Positions 19,407 to 28,536 of a DNA stretch of 64,000 bases are shown here, piece by piece (within the stretch, counting starts at the first letter, position 1; every line of letters begins with the position of its first letter). The notes beneath the pieces were generated by a model. The model was not told the DNA's origin and did no database searches. It was given only the letters and a program-made list of their open reading frames with translations. The stretch lies in contig JAEZHM010000081.1 of NCBI GenBank assembly GCA_023416585.1, forward strand, positions 260,143 through 324,142, written 5' to 3'. Both the position numbers and the translations under genes were made by a program. Source of the stretch: Bacillota bacterium (GTDB taxonomy: Bacteria > Bacillota > Clostridia > Christensenellales > Aristaeellaceae).

Positions 19407-20017
19407 ATGGGATTTCGCATTTTTCTGTCCCCCCCAAACATGGGCGGAAAAGAATTGGAGTATATCGAGGAAGCGTTTGCAAATAACTGGATAGCACCGT
19501 ATGGCCCATCTATAAACGCTTTCGAAGAAGAAATGGCACATTATGTAGGTGTAGAATCTGCATTAGCATTGACATCCGGAACGGCAGCCATTCATCTTGC
19601 GCTGCGCTGGTACGGTGTGGAGCCGGATGATTATATTTTTTGTTCCGACTTTACCTTTATCGGTTCATGTGCCGCTATCTTGTACGAACGTTGTATACCG
19701 ATCTTTATCGACAGTGAACCTGACAGTTGGAACATGTCGCCAAAAGTTTTAGAAACGGCACTTTAATGGGCGGACGCGAAAGGTAAACTGCCTAAGTCTA
19801 TCATAATTGTCGATCTGTATGGAGAGAGCGCAGACTGGGATGAGCTATTGCCCATATGCCGAAAATTTGGTGTACCTGTCATAGAGGATGCAGCAGAGGC
19901 GTTGAAACTGCCTATAAAGGTAAAAGGTGCGGCTCCTTTGGCGATATTTCTGTAATATCATTTCATGAGGACAAGTTTTATACAGGGCATTATGAGGCGA
20001 AAACGGCTTGAAAAGGG
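19407..20017 (+). pseudogene. Truncated DegT/DnrJ/EryC1 aminotransferase
   Basis: The N-terminus is a clear PLP sugar aminotransferase (FLSPPNMGGKELEYIEEAF, SGTAAIHLALRW). It stops at TAA (19764-19766), continues in frame (LPKSIIIVDLYGESADWDEL, then VIEDAAEAL), then shifts frame near 19910 into YKGKRCGSFGDISVISF. It ends after FYTGHYEAKTA, before most of the PLP-lysine domain. The last two thirds of the fold are missing or broken, so the enzyme cannot work. The break sits at the boundary to the AT-rich glycosyltransferase block. Confidence 0.88.
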
Positions 20018-20203
20018 CTGATATAAGGGTTTGTCGGCTTGATTATGTGGCTCGATTGATACATAAATCAAAATTGTATACTGTTCGGATATTTACGAGA
20101 ATAAGTTTATCACGAACGGACGATTGCGTTATGTAATTATCTTATTTACATCAGGACGTGCGTGTTGTAATTCAACCAATATTTACCGCGAGGTTTGGGA
20201 TAT

Positions 20204-20887
20204 ATGAACAAAGCGATTTTTAAACGGTTGCTGGATATAGTTTTTTCATTATGCGGCATTGTTGTGCTATCGCCGGTATTTCTTATAATTGCAGTTGCAA
20301 TTGTCATAGACGACCCAGGTTCCATTTTTTTTAAGCAAAAGCGTGTCGGGAAGAACAAGAAGCTGTTTACGATCTTGAAATTTCGCAGTATGAAGATGAG
20401 TACACCGCATGATACACCGACTCATATGCTTGAAAATCCGGAGCAATACATAACGAGAGTCGGTAAATTTCTGCGTAAAACTTCGCTTGATGAGTTGCCG
20501 CAGATATTCAATATTTTTACAGGTCAGATGAGCATCATCGGTCCCCGTCCGGCTCTTTGGAATCAGGACGACTTGATCGCCGAGCGTGACAAATACGAGG
20601 CTAACGATATTACACCCGGACTCACCGGTTGGGCGCAGGTAAACGGTCGTGATGAGCTAATCATAGAAGATAAAGCCCGGCTCGATGGTGAATATACGCG
20701 AAACATATCCATAAAGATGGACTGGGTTTGTTTTTGGATGACAGTCGGAAATGTTCTGAAAAGAAAAGGTGTCGTCGAAGGCGGAACGGGTGTTATGGTT
20801 AAGCAGATCGTCAAAAGGCAAAACGAGATTAATAAAGATATTGACAATACAAATATTGATGTTGAAAAAGAGGCGATCACTAAATGA
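20204..20887 (+). CDS. Initiating sugar-phosphate transferase (bacterial sugar transferase family)
   Basis: This 227-residue PglC/WcaJ-type monotopic enzyme would transfer a sugar-1-phosphate to undecaprenyl phosphate and so start the repeat unit. One N-terminal membrane hairpin (RLLDIVFSLCGIVVLSPVFL) precedes the catalytic part with KQKRVGKNKKLFTILKFRSM, KTSLDELPQIFNI and GPRPAL, then PGLTGWAQVNGRD. GAGGT supports the ATG at 20204. From here to 30.9 kb base composition is strikingly AT-rich compared with upstream genes. The stop overlaps the next gene. Confidence 0.93.
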   Translation: MNKAIFKRLLDIVFSLCGIVVLSPVFLIIAVAIVIDDPGSIFFKQKRVGKNKKLFTILKFRSMKMSTPHDTPTHMLENPEQYITRVGKFLRKTSLDELPQIFNIFTGQMSIIGPRPALWNQDDLIAERDKYEANDITPGLTGWAQVNGRDELIIEDKARLDGEYTRNISIKMDWVCFWMTVGNVLKRKGVVEGGTGVMVKQIVKRQNEINKDIDNTNIDVEKEAITK

Positions 20888-22062
20888 AAATACTTGTGAT
20901 TTGTCAATACTATTATCCAGAACCATTTCGCATTAATGATATTTGCGAGGAACTAGTAAAAAAAGGTCACAAGGTTACGGTTGTAACTGGAACACCTAAT
21001 TATCCGATGGGTGAGACTTATGAAGGATACGAGTCTGGAAAAAAACAAGACGAGATAATTAGCGGCGTTAATGTTCACAGATGTAAGATCCACCCCAGAA
21101 AAACGGGTTCGGTGCATAGATTATGGAATTACTTCAGTTATCCGATACAGTCAAGCAAATATATAAAAAAGCTGGATGGTTCCTTTGATGTTGTCTTTAT
21201 TTATCAACTCTCTCCGGTGTTGATGGCAAAAGCAGGAATTTGCTACGCAAAGAAATGGCATAAGAAATCTATTCTATACTGCCTTGACTTGTGGCCTGCT
21301 AGCCTAACAGCCGGGGGTGTCAATGGAGGAATGGTATATAAGTGGTTTCATCGCAAATCAAAAAGGATATACAGCTCTGTGGACAAGATTATTGCGACAT
21401 CCAAATCCTTTAAGGATTATTTTAGCGAGCAGTTCGACATAAATAAGGTTGACTATCTTCCGCAGTATGGCGAAGATTTGTTTACACCGGAACAGTGCCA
21501 CAAAATTCCAAATGAATATATTGATTTGATGTTTGCAGGAAATGTTGGTACGGCACAAAGCGTGAGTACAATAATAAAAGCAGCAGCACTTTGTAAAGAT
21601 ATTGAGAACTTAAGATGGCACATTGTCGGTGATGGTAAAGAACTTTATAATTGCAAAATTCTGGCGAAAGAACTTTCAGCACCCGTCACATTCCATGGAA
21701 GAAAAAATATCGATGAAATGCCGAAGTATTATTCAATGGCAGATGCAATGCTTGTCACTTTGCAGAAAGATCCGGTATTAAGTCTTACACTACCTGGTAA
21801 GGTGCAGACCTATATGGCAGCGGGTAAGCCAATAATCGGAGCAATTGACGGGGAAACACCAGAGGTAATTCGTGATGCGGAGTGTGGTTTAGTTAGTGAT
21901 GCCGAAAACAGCACCTATCTCGCAGAAAGTGTACGAAAATATATGAACTTATCTACAAAGGACCGCGAAAGATACGATGATAATGCTAAAAAGTATTATG
22001 AGTTACACTTTAGCAGGCACGCATTTATCGAAAACTTATCGGAGGAATCCATTATTCTTTGA
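20884..22062 (+). CDS. Glycosyltransferase, GT4-like
   Basis: This 392-residue GT-B fold enzyme of the WbuB-like group has the N-terminal domain beginning ILVICQYYYPEPFRINDI. The nucleotide-sugar domain contains FAGNVGTAQSVSTIIKAA and VTFHGRKNIDEMPKYYSMAD. It starts in the ATGA overlap with the initiating transferase, so it probably adds the second sugar. Donor and linkage cannot be read from sequence. Confidence 0.88.
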   Translation: MKILVICQYYYPEPFRINDICEELVKKGHKVTVVTGTPNYPMGETYEGYESGKKQDEIISGVNVHRCKIHPRKTGSVHRLWNYFSYPIQSSKYIKKLDGSFDVVFIYQLSPVLMAKAGICYAKKWHKKSILYCLDLWPASLTAGGVNGGMVYKWFHRKSKRIYSSVDKIIATSKSFKDYFSEQFDINKVDYLPQYGEDLFTPEQCHKIPNEYIDLMFAGNVGTAQSVSTIIKAAALCKDIENLRWHIVGDGKELYNCKILAKELSAPVTFHGRKNIDEMPKYYSMADAMLVTLQKDPVLSLTLPGKVQTYMAAGKPIIGAIDGETPEVIRDAECGLVSDAENSTYLAESVRKYMNLSTKDRERYDDNAKKYYELHFSRHAFIENLSEESIIL

Positions 22063-22077
22063 TTTGAGGGCAGCCAC

Positions 22078-23247
22078 ATGAAGATACTTATGGTAAATTC
22101 CGTCTGCGGAATTCGTAGTACTGGACGCATTTGTACTGATTTAGCTTCTGCTTTAGAGGAGCAAGGTCATGAAGTGAAAATTGCATACGGCAGAGAGAAT
22201 GTGCCGGATCGATTTCAAAAATACGCCGTGCGTATCGGAACTGATTGGGATGTCAAACTGCACGGACTAAAAGCAAGGTTGTTTGACGCATCGGGATTCG
22301 GAAGCAAAAGAGCGACGGAGAAGTTTATAGAATGGGTCAAGCAGTACGATCCGGATATTATTCATCTGCACAACATCCACGGGTATTACATTAATATCGA
22401 AGTGCTGTTTCAGTATTTAAAAACCTGCGGGAAGAAGATTATTTGGACGCTGCATGATTGTTGGGCATTTACAGGGCATTGCGTTTATTTCGATTACGCT
22501 GGTTGTGAGAAATGGAAGGAACAATGCGATTGTTGCCCGGAAAAGCGGGAATATCCTGCATGTATAGGCATTTCTAAATCTAAGCAAAACTTTCAAAACA
22601 AAAAGTCGTTATTCACCGGAGTACCTAATCTGACAATCATTACTCCGTCGGTATGGCTCAAGAAATATGTAGAATGCTCTTTTGTAAAAAAATATCCAGT
22701 ACAAGTTATCAATAATGGCATTGATACATGTATGTTTAAACCTACAAAAAGCAACATAAAGCAACGTTTTCATTTAGAAAACAAAATAATAGTGTTAGGC
22801 GTTGCTTCAATATGGGATAGGCGAAAAGGCTTGAGTTATTTGATTGAATTGGCAAAGAAGCTCGATGATTCTTATAAGGTTGTGGTAATAGGTTTAAATG
22901 AAAAGCAAGTAAAGCAGCTTCCAGATTATATGTTGGGAATTCACCACACAAGCAATGTTCAAGAGTTGGTGGAATGGTACTCGGCAGCGGATGTGTATGT
23001 TAATCCAACGTTAGAGGACAATTATCCTACGACCAATTTGGAGGCCATTTCATGCGGAACTCCATGCATTACTTTTCAAACTGGCGGTAGTCCTGAAAGT
23101 GCAATGCTTTTTGGAAAGGTAGTGGATGAAATTGATGGGGAAAGTATTCACTCAATGTTACCAAAGTCTAAGCCGCAGTTGGACATTGATACAATTTCCA
23201 TTCGTAGGATGATAGACGCATTCATAAGCGTGTATGAGGTAGGGTAA
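22078..23247 (+). CDS. Glycosyltransferase, GT4-like (WcaC-type)
   Basis: This 389-residue GT-B glycosyltransferase has the segment WTLHDCWAFTGHCVYFDYAG followed by a cysteine cluster (CEKWKEQCDCC), typical of colanic-acid-type WcaC relatives. The C-terminal donor-binding domain contains VNPTLEDNYPTTNLEAISCG with the E-x7-E-like pair. It lies in the same AT-rich run, 15 bases after the previous stop. Confidence 0.86.
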   Translation: MKILMVNSVCGIRSTGRICTDLASALEEQGHEVKIAYGRENVPDRFQKYAVRIGTDWDVKLHGLKARLFDASGFGSKRATEKFIEWVKQYDPDIIHLHNIHGYYINIEVLFQYLKTCGKKIIWTLHDCWAFTGHCVYFDYAGCEKWKEQCDCCPEKREYPACIGISKSKQNFQNKKSLFTGVPNLTIITPSVWLKKYVECSFVKKYPVQVINNGIDTCMFKPTKSNIKQRFHLENKIIVLGVASIWDRRKGLSYLIELAKKLDDSYKVVVIGLNEKQVKQLPDYMLGIHHTSNVQELVEWYSAADVYVNPTLEDNYPTTNLEAISCGTPCITFQTGGSPESAMLFGKVVDEIDGESIHSMLPKSKPQLDIDTISIRRMIDAFISVYEVG

Positions 23248-24647
23248 TGAAGGATAAAAGGACTTTCATTTATGCTTACATGGCTGTAGTTATATCTTCT
23301 GTTGTGTTATTAATCAAAGCATTATTTGCAGATATGGAAGACATATATTGTATTAATATGGTTATTGATATTATTTGTTTATCACTTTGCGTTTTGCTCT
23401 TAGTTAATTATACTAATAGGCATGGGTTTGATATCTTTGATCCCATTTATTTCATTTCCATTATTTATCTGTTTCTATATTTCGTTGCACCTTTGCACGA
23501 TATTGCCATGGGCAATTATTTGTGGTTCGGATATAATCTATTTTCATATGGTCCCAAAGCGTCTTTGATATCTTTTGCTGGTTATTTAAGCTTTTACTTG
23601 GTATATAGAAGTAGAGTTATTTTTCGGAAGCAAGTGGTAATGCAATCTGATACAACAGACTTAACCAGAAAACAAGCTAATACAACAAAGTTGATAGCTG
23701 CATATTTTATGTATGCAATTACCTTCGCTGCAAACGTTTATTATTTAATTAATAGCGGTTTTAGCAACTTGACATATATTTTAACGCTAGGAACTTTTGG
23801 CTCTGGCACCTCGTCTTCTGTGGCGTCAAGTATTGGCTATATTTCCATGCTTTCGTATTCTTTGCCAACTATAGTTCTAATTATTTGGGAGTACAATAAC
23901 GATAGATTAATGAAAGTAATCCTATTTATTCCGATGCTATTACTGCAAGTTGCAAGAGGTTATAGATTCTTTGTAATACAAATCGCAATAACATTTGTAA
24001 CATATGTCTTTCTTCGAAAGAAAAAAAGACCTAAACTTAAGAACATATTATTATGTTTGTTGATTCTGTTTTTCTTTGTACTTGTGATGACTATTTTTAG
24101 GGATGCCATTCGCAAAGGGGCAGGAGTTGATTTTACACAAGTCTCATCGGAAAGGATTGTTGAAGCGTTTGACGAAGCTTTTTGGGGGGATCTAAGAATA
24201 TATCAAAACTTTTATGGGATGGTCCGCGTCATTCCCTTGTATTATCCGTATGTGTTCTTGAGACAAATCTTCATTGGAACACTAATAATGGCTGTCCCAA
24301 GAGCATTGTGGCTTGGGAAAATATCATCGTATGGCGGAGAAGGATTACGAGAATTGATTGGTTCTAATATTGCTGCTGGTCAAGCTTATCCAACAATTGG
24401 TGAATATTATTATGCTTTTGGTGTGGTTGGTGTAATTGCTTTTATGGCGATCTTTGGAGCATGGGCAAAAGGATTAAATTTAAGGTATCAACAAGATGGT
24501 AATCCTTTGAGTATTATGTACTTTTCCGTAATGCTTGGTTGTTGCCTTCAATTGATGATTAGAGGTTATTTCCCGAGTAATTTCTGGTATTTATTATTTG
24601 CAGTATTGCCCATATGGATAGTTCAAAGAATCAAGTCGCAGGGTTAA
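23247..24647 (+). CDS. O-antigen/polysaccharide polymerase, Wzy-like
   Basis: This 466-residue integral membrane protein has about ten to twelve hydrophobic helices and a large loop between later helices (about residues 285-340). This layout fits Wzy-type repeat-unit polymerases, whose sequences are poorly conserved. The start overlaps the previous stop by one base (TAATG). Assignment rests on topology and cluster context, with Wzx at 27107 and glycosyltransferases either side. Confidence 0.75.
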   Translation: MKDKRTFIYAYMAVVISSVVLLIKALFADMEDIYCINMVIDIICLSLCVLLLVNYTNRHGFDIFDPIYFISIIYLFLYFVAPLHDIAMGNYLWFGYNLFSYGPKASLISFAGYLSFYLVYRSRVIFRKQVVMQSDTTDLTRKQANTTKLIAAYFMYAITFAANVYYLINSGFSNLTYILTLGTFGSGTSSSVASSIGYISMLSYSLPTIVLIIWEYNNDRLMKVILFIPMLLLQVARGYRFFVIQIAITFVTYVFLRKKKRPKLKNILLCLLILFFFVLVMTIFRDAIRKGAGVDFTQVSSERIVEAFDEAFWGDLRIYQNFYGMVRVIPLYYPYVFLRQIFIGTLIMAVPRALWLGKISSYGGEGLRELIGSNIAAGQAYPTIGEYYYAFGVVGVIAFMAIFGAWAKGLNLRYQQDGNPLSIMYFSVMLGCCLQLMIRGYFPSNFWYLLFAVLPIWIVQRIKSQG

Positions 24648-24656
24648 TATATTTTT

Positions 24657-25802
24657 ATGATTACAAAAGAAAAAATTACAGTAATGCATTTTGTATATAC
24701 GCTATACGGTGGGGTGGCAAATGTTGCCACGGGATTGATCAATTATCAGCATTCAATTGGTTTGAAAACTGTGTTAGTGTATTGTGAATATGATCAGGCA
24801 ATAGAAAGTCAGCTGGAGTTTAAATGTGAGAAGATTTGTGTTCGTATGAGCAAGTTGCCTGGTTCCAGTATGATGTTTGGTATGCACATAAACAAAATCT
24901 ATAACGAATACAAGCATAATCATATTGATGAATTCGTTGTTGTACATGTTCACAACATTCAAACTGTTGGAGCGTTCACTAACCTCAAAGGTATTCCAAT
25001 AATATGCACTTTACATGGGTTTAATTGTGTAAACAAATCATGGAGAAAGCCGTTTTCTGATTGGCTATATAGAAAAGCATTGTCAAATCTGATAAGTCAT
25101 GGCAATAAGGTCACTGCTGTAAGCAAGGCAATAACTGATGCTAAGGAATGCCAAAAAGTTAAAGGAAATGCACAAATACATGTTATTCATAATTGTGCCG
25201 ATGTAAACCTGCTCGATAAGAAAATACATAAGGGGTTTAATGTTGGTCAGGTTGGTGATTTGAGTTACGAAAAGGGGTGGGATACATTTATTAAAGGATA
25301 TAAGCTACTACCCGAAGAATATAAAAAAGACATTCGTCTTTGTAGTGCTGGTAATGAAGCTGATTTCACCGCTGAATGGATTGATAATGAAATCAAATCC
25401 GGTTGCCTTGGAGATAATGTATATTATGCAGGATATGTTGATAATGCAAAAAAAGATTTTATTTCAGAAATGGATGTTTTGGTTATTGCTTCCCGAAACG
25501 AGGGGTTGGGACTCGTACAGATTGAGGCAATGGGATACGGAATTCCAGTCTTAGGAAGAAACGTAGGTGGAATATGTGAGGTTCTTAAAAATAAGTTTAA
25601 TGGGTATGTAATAAATGATGAGATGGATTTAAGCCGCAGAATTGTCGAATTATACGAGGATAAGGAGTTATATTCAAAATTCTGCAGGAATGCAATTAAT
25701 ACATACAAAGCTAAGTTTACACGCGAAATAATAATGTACAAATATTTGACCATTTATAATGAATTGCTAAATGAACATGGTGTACAGAAGATTGTTGAGT
25801 GA
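24657..25802 (+). CDS. Glycosyltransferase, GT4-like
   Basis: This 381-residue GT-B enzyme has an N-terminal acceptor domain with HFVYTLYGGVANVATGLINY. The C-terminal domain contains VGQVGDLSYEKGWDTFIKGY and SRNEGLGLVQIEAMGYGIPV, with the donor-phosphate glutamates. It lies directly after the polymerase gene. Substrate is unknown. Confidence 0.86.
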   Translation: MITKEKITVMHFVYTLYGGVANVATGLINYQHSIGLKTVLVYCEYDQAIESQLEFKCEKICVRMSKLPGSSMMFGMHINKIYNEYKHNHIDEFVVVHVHNIQTVGAFTNLKGIPIICTLHGFNCVNKSWRKPFSDWLYRKALSNLISHGNKVTAVSKAITDAKECQKVKGNAQIHVIHNCADVNLLDKKIHKGFNVGQVGDLSYEKGWDTFIKGYKLLPEEYKKDIRLCSAGNEADFTAEWIDNEIKSGCLGDNVYYAGYVDNAKKDFISEMDVLVIASRNEGLGLVQIEAMGYGIPVLGRNVGGICEVLKNKFNGYVINDEMDLSRRIVELYEDKELYSKFCRNAINTYKAKFTREIIMYKYLTIYNELLNEHGVQKIVE

Positions 25803-25812
25803 GGAAGACATA

Positions 25813-27069
25813 ATGAGTTATAGAATAATCGTTGCCCATCCGGAAAGGCAACATTCATTCAAGTTAGCATCTGCGTTAAAGAGAAATGGCATACTATTCA
25901 AATATATTACTACTGTTTATGACAAGGATTCGTCTTTATTAATGAGATTAATAAAGCCGTTCTTGTCAAAAGAAAATTTGCAAAGAGCAACTGGAAGAAA
26001 AAACCCCGATTTACTAGAAGAAGATGTGATCCAATTTTACGAATTGAGAGGGCTTATTCAGATAGCCTTATACAGATATAATAAATCAAAACGTTTTTAC
26101 AATTGGTGGCACAAAATAACAGCACATAGATTTGGAAAAAAAGTAGCTCTTTTTGCAATTAGAAATAAAGCTGATGCGGTAATCATGTACGATGCTAACG
26201 CAACAACGTGTTTTAGAGTTTTAGAAAGGAAAGCTCCAAATATTATAAGAATACTGGACACAAGTGCAGCCAATAGACTTTTCATGAAAGAAATATATGA
26301 GACTGATATGGAAAAGTGCCCCATATTTGCCCACAAGCTAAAGACTGAGCGCGATTTCCTGTGGAGAGGTGATTATTGTGCTCTGTTGGAAGAAGAACTC
26401 CGTAAAACACAATATTTTTTAGTTCCTTCAAATTTCGTAAAAAAATCACTGACATATAGCAAGATCGAAGATAATCAGATTAAGCTATGTCCATATGGAA
26501 CTAACTTTGATGTTCAAGAAATCACGAAAGAGAAAGCTAATAAAAAAGGCAGCGCTCAAAAGGCTGTTTATGTCGGTAATGTTACTGAAATGAAAGGTGT
26601 CTTCTATTTGTTAGAAGCTATCATGAGATTTCCAAAGGAGAAGCTTGAACTCGCACTTGTCGGTGCTTTTGACAACAGCGATCATGTGTTTGATAAGTAT
26701 ATTGGACGAGTTGATTTTCTAGGCAGAGTAACTCACGAAAGAGTTCAAGAAATACTAAAAGAAACAGACTTTTTCGTTTTTCCATCTCTTGGGGAAGGTA
26801 TGAGCTTAGCTGTTTTAGAAGCGATGTCATGTGGTTTACCATGTATAGTGACTGAAAACAGCGGCGTGAGTGATATCGTTGTTGACGGTAAAAGTGGCTT
26901 TATTGTTAGAGCACAAGACGAAAACGAATTATTTGACAAGATGCTTTGGTTCGTTAATAATAGTGACTTGATTCCGCAAATGGGAAGAAATGCTTTTGAA
27001 CGGTCAAAGGTTTATTCTTGGGAAAATTACGATCATAGATTACTTGAGATAATAAACGAGCTGATGTAG
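25813..27069 (+). CDS. Glycosyltransferase, GT4-like
   Basis: This is a 418-residue GT-B family protein. I start it at the ATG preceded by GAGGAAG, 10 bases after the previous stop, and not at the longer overlapping frame. The C-terminal domain carries VGNVTEMKGVFYLLEAI and FPSLGEGMSLAVLEAMSCGL. It is the fourth glycosyltransferase-like gene of the AT-rich block. Confidence 0.86.
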   Translation: MSYRIIVAHPERQHSFKLASALKRNGILFKYITTVYDKDSSLLMRLIKPFLSKENLQRATGRKNPDLLEEDVIQFYELRGLIQIALYRYNKSKRFYNWWHKITAHRFGKKVALFAIRNKADAVIMYDANATTCFRVLERKAPNIIRILDTSAANRLFMKEIYETDMEKCPIFAHKLKTERDFLWRGDYCALLEEELRKTQYFLVPSNFVKKSLTYSKIEDNQIKLCPYGTNFDVQEITKEKANKKGSAQKAVYVGNVTEMKGVFYLLEAIMRFPKEKLELALVGAFDNSDHVFDKYIGRVDFLGRVTHERVQEILKETDFFVFPSLGEGMSLAVLEAMSCGLPCIVTENSGVSDIVVDGKSGFIVRAQDENELFDKMLWFVNNSDLIPQMGRNAFERSKVYSWENYDHRLLEIINELM

Positions 27070-27106
27070 TATAGTGTATCAATCTCAATGGCATAGCGGA
27101 GGCCAA

Positions 27107-28534
27107 ATGAAAAGCAACTATAAATATTTATTAAAAAACGTAGGTATATTGGCAGTTGGGAACTTCACGTCAAAATTATTGAGTTTCTTCTTAATTCCGC
27201 TATATACCGCCGTTTTAACAACAGCAGAATACGGTAGCTATGACTTGCTGAATACAACAATAGGATTAGTAGTACCAATATTTACGCTTAATGTATTAGA
27301 AGGTATCTTTAGGTTTGCCTTAGATAAGGAAAATGACAAATCTGATCTTGTTAAAATTGGGCTTAAGCACTATGCGCTAAGTTTTTTGCCATTATTTTTG
27401 TTAGCTCTGATTAGTTTTTGCTTTAATCTTTCCCCGAATTTTAATAGGTATTTGGTTTTCTTTGTGCTAATGTATTCTTTTAATGCTTTATCTGGAATAT
27501 TGTCCAGTATAGCTAAAGGCTTGAAAAAACTGAGAGTTATTGCAATTGCTGGAGCTATTTCATCAGCAATAATGATCGTATTAAATTTATTGTTTTTATT
27601 AGTCTTCAAGTGGGGGTTAAACGGTTATTTTATCGCCAATATTGCAGGCTCTGCCGTTCAGTGCTTATACATAATGTTTGCAATAAGCATTTGGAAATAC
27701 ATAAAGATTACAGCAGAGAAAAACGAGAGCGCAAAAACGCTTGAGAAAAGTGTTCTGAATTACAGCAAACCGCTTATAGCTAATAGTGTCAGCTGGTGGA
27801 TCAACAATGTGTCAGATAGGTATGTTGTGATTCTATTCTGTGGCATTGCAGTGAATGGCATTTATTCAATAGCATATAAATTACCAACTTTTTTAAATGT
27901 AATAGTATCTATATTTAATCAAGCTTGGGGACTATCAGCAATCAACGAATTTGATGATAAAGATAAAAACCATTTTTTTTCAAAAACATATGCTATTTAC
28001 AATTGCTTAATTGTATTAATTTCTTCAGCAATGATTGTAACAAACAAGATGATTGCAAGGCTCTTATATGCTAACGATTTTTACGCAGCATGGCAGTACG
28101 TTCCCTTTTTACTTATTGCGTTTATGTTTGGTGCATTATCTGGGTATATCGGTGGTATATTTGCAGCGGTAAAACGGAGTAAAATATATGCAAAATCGAC
28201 AGTCGCTGGTGCGATTGTTAATATTGTGTTAAACATTGTGTTGGTTCTATGGTTGGGTGCTATGGGCGCAGCGATTGCAACAACAATATCTTACATTGTT
28301 GTATGGGTAATCCGCTTATATCATATGCGGAAGTTTATTGCTATGGAAATTGACTTCCGGTGTCATATTTCTGTTTATTTAATTATGTTAATACAAGCAT
28401 TGCTTATGCTTATCATTAACAGCACTGTGTATATGTATTTAGTGGAATTTCTCCTGTTTGGGATGATAGTGTTTTTGTTAAGAAAAGATATTGTAATGTT
28501 ATATTTCTCGATTTTTAGTAAGGTAAGGAGATAG
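27107..28534 (+). CDS. Polysaccharide flippase, Wzx/MOP family
   Basis: This 475-residue membrane protein has twelve or more helices and opens with NVGILAVGNFTSKLLSFFLI, characteristic of Wzx/RfbX flippases. It is predicted to move the undecaprenyl-linked repeat unit across the membrane. GGAGG supports the start at 27107, and an upstream GTG in frame lacks a site. Together with the Wzy-like protein it indicates Wzx/Wzy-dependent export. Confidence 0.92.
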   Translation: MKSNYKYLLKNVGILAVGNFTSKLLSFFLIPLYTAVLTTAEYGSYDLLNTTIGLVVPIFTLNVLEGIFRFALDKENDKSDLVKIGLKHYALSFLPLFLLALISFCFNLSPNFNRYLVFFVLMYSFNALSGILSSIAKGLKKLRVIAIAGAISSAIMIVLNLLFLLVFKWGLNGYFIANIAGSAVQCLYIMFAISIWKYIKITAEKNESAKTLEKSVLNYSKPLIANSVSWWINNVSDRYVVILFCGIAVNGIYSIAYKLPTFLNVIVSIFNQAWGLSAINEFDDKDKNHFFSKTYAIYNCLIVLISSAMIVTNKMIARLLYANDFYAAWQYVPFLLIAFMFGALSGYIGGIFAAVKRSKIYAKSTVAGAIVNIVLNIVLVLWLGAMGAAIATTISYIVVWVIRLYHMRKFIAMEIDFRCHISVYLIMLIQALLMLIINSTVYMYLVEFLLFGMIVFLLRKDIVMLYFSIFSKVRR

Positions 28535-28536
28535 CA

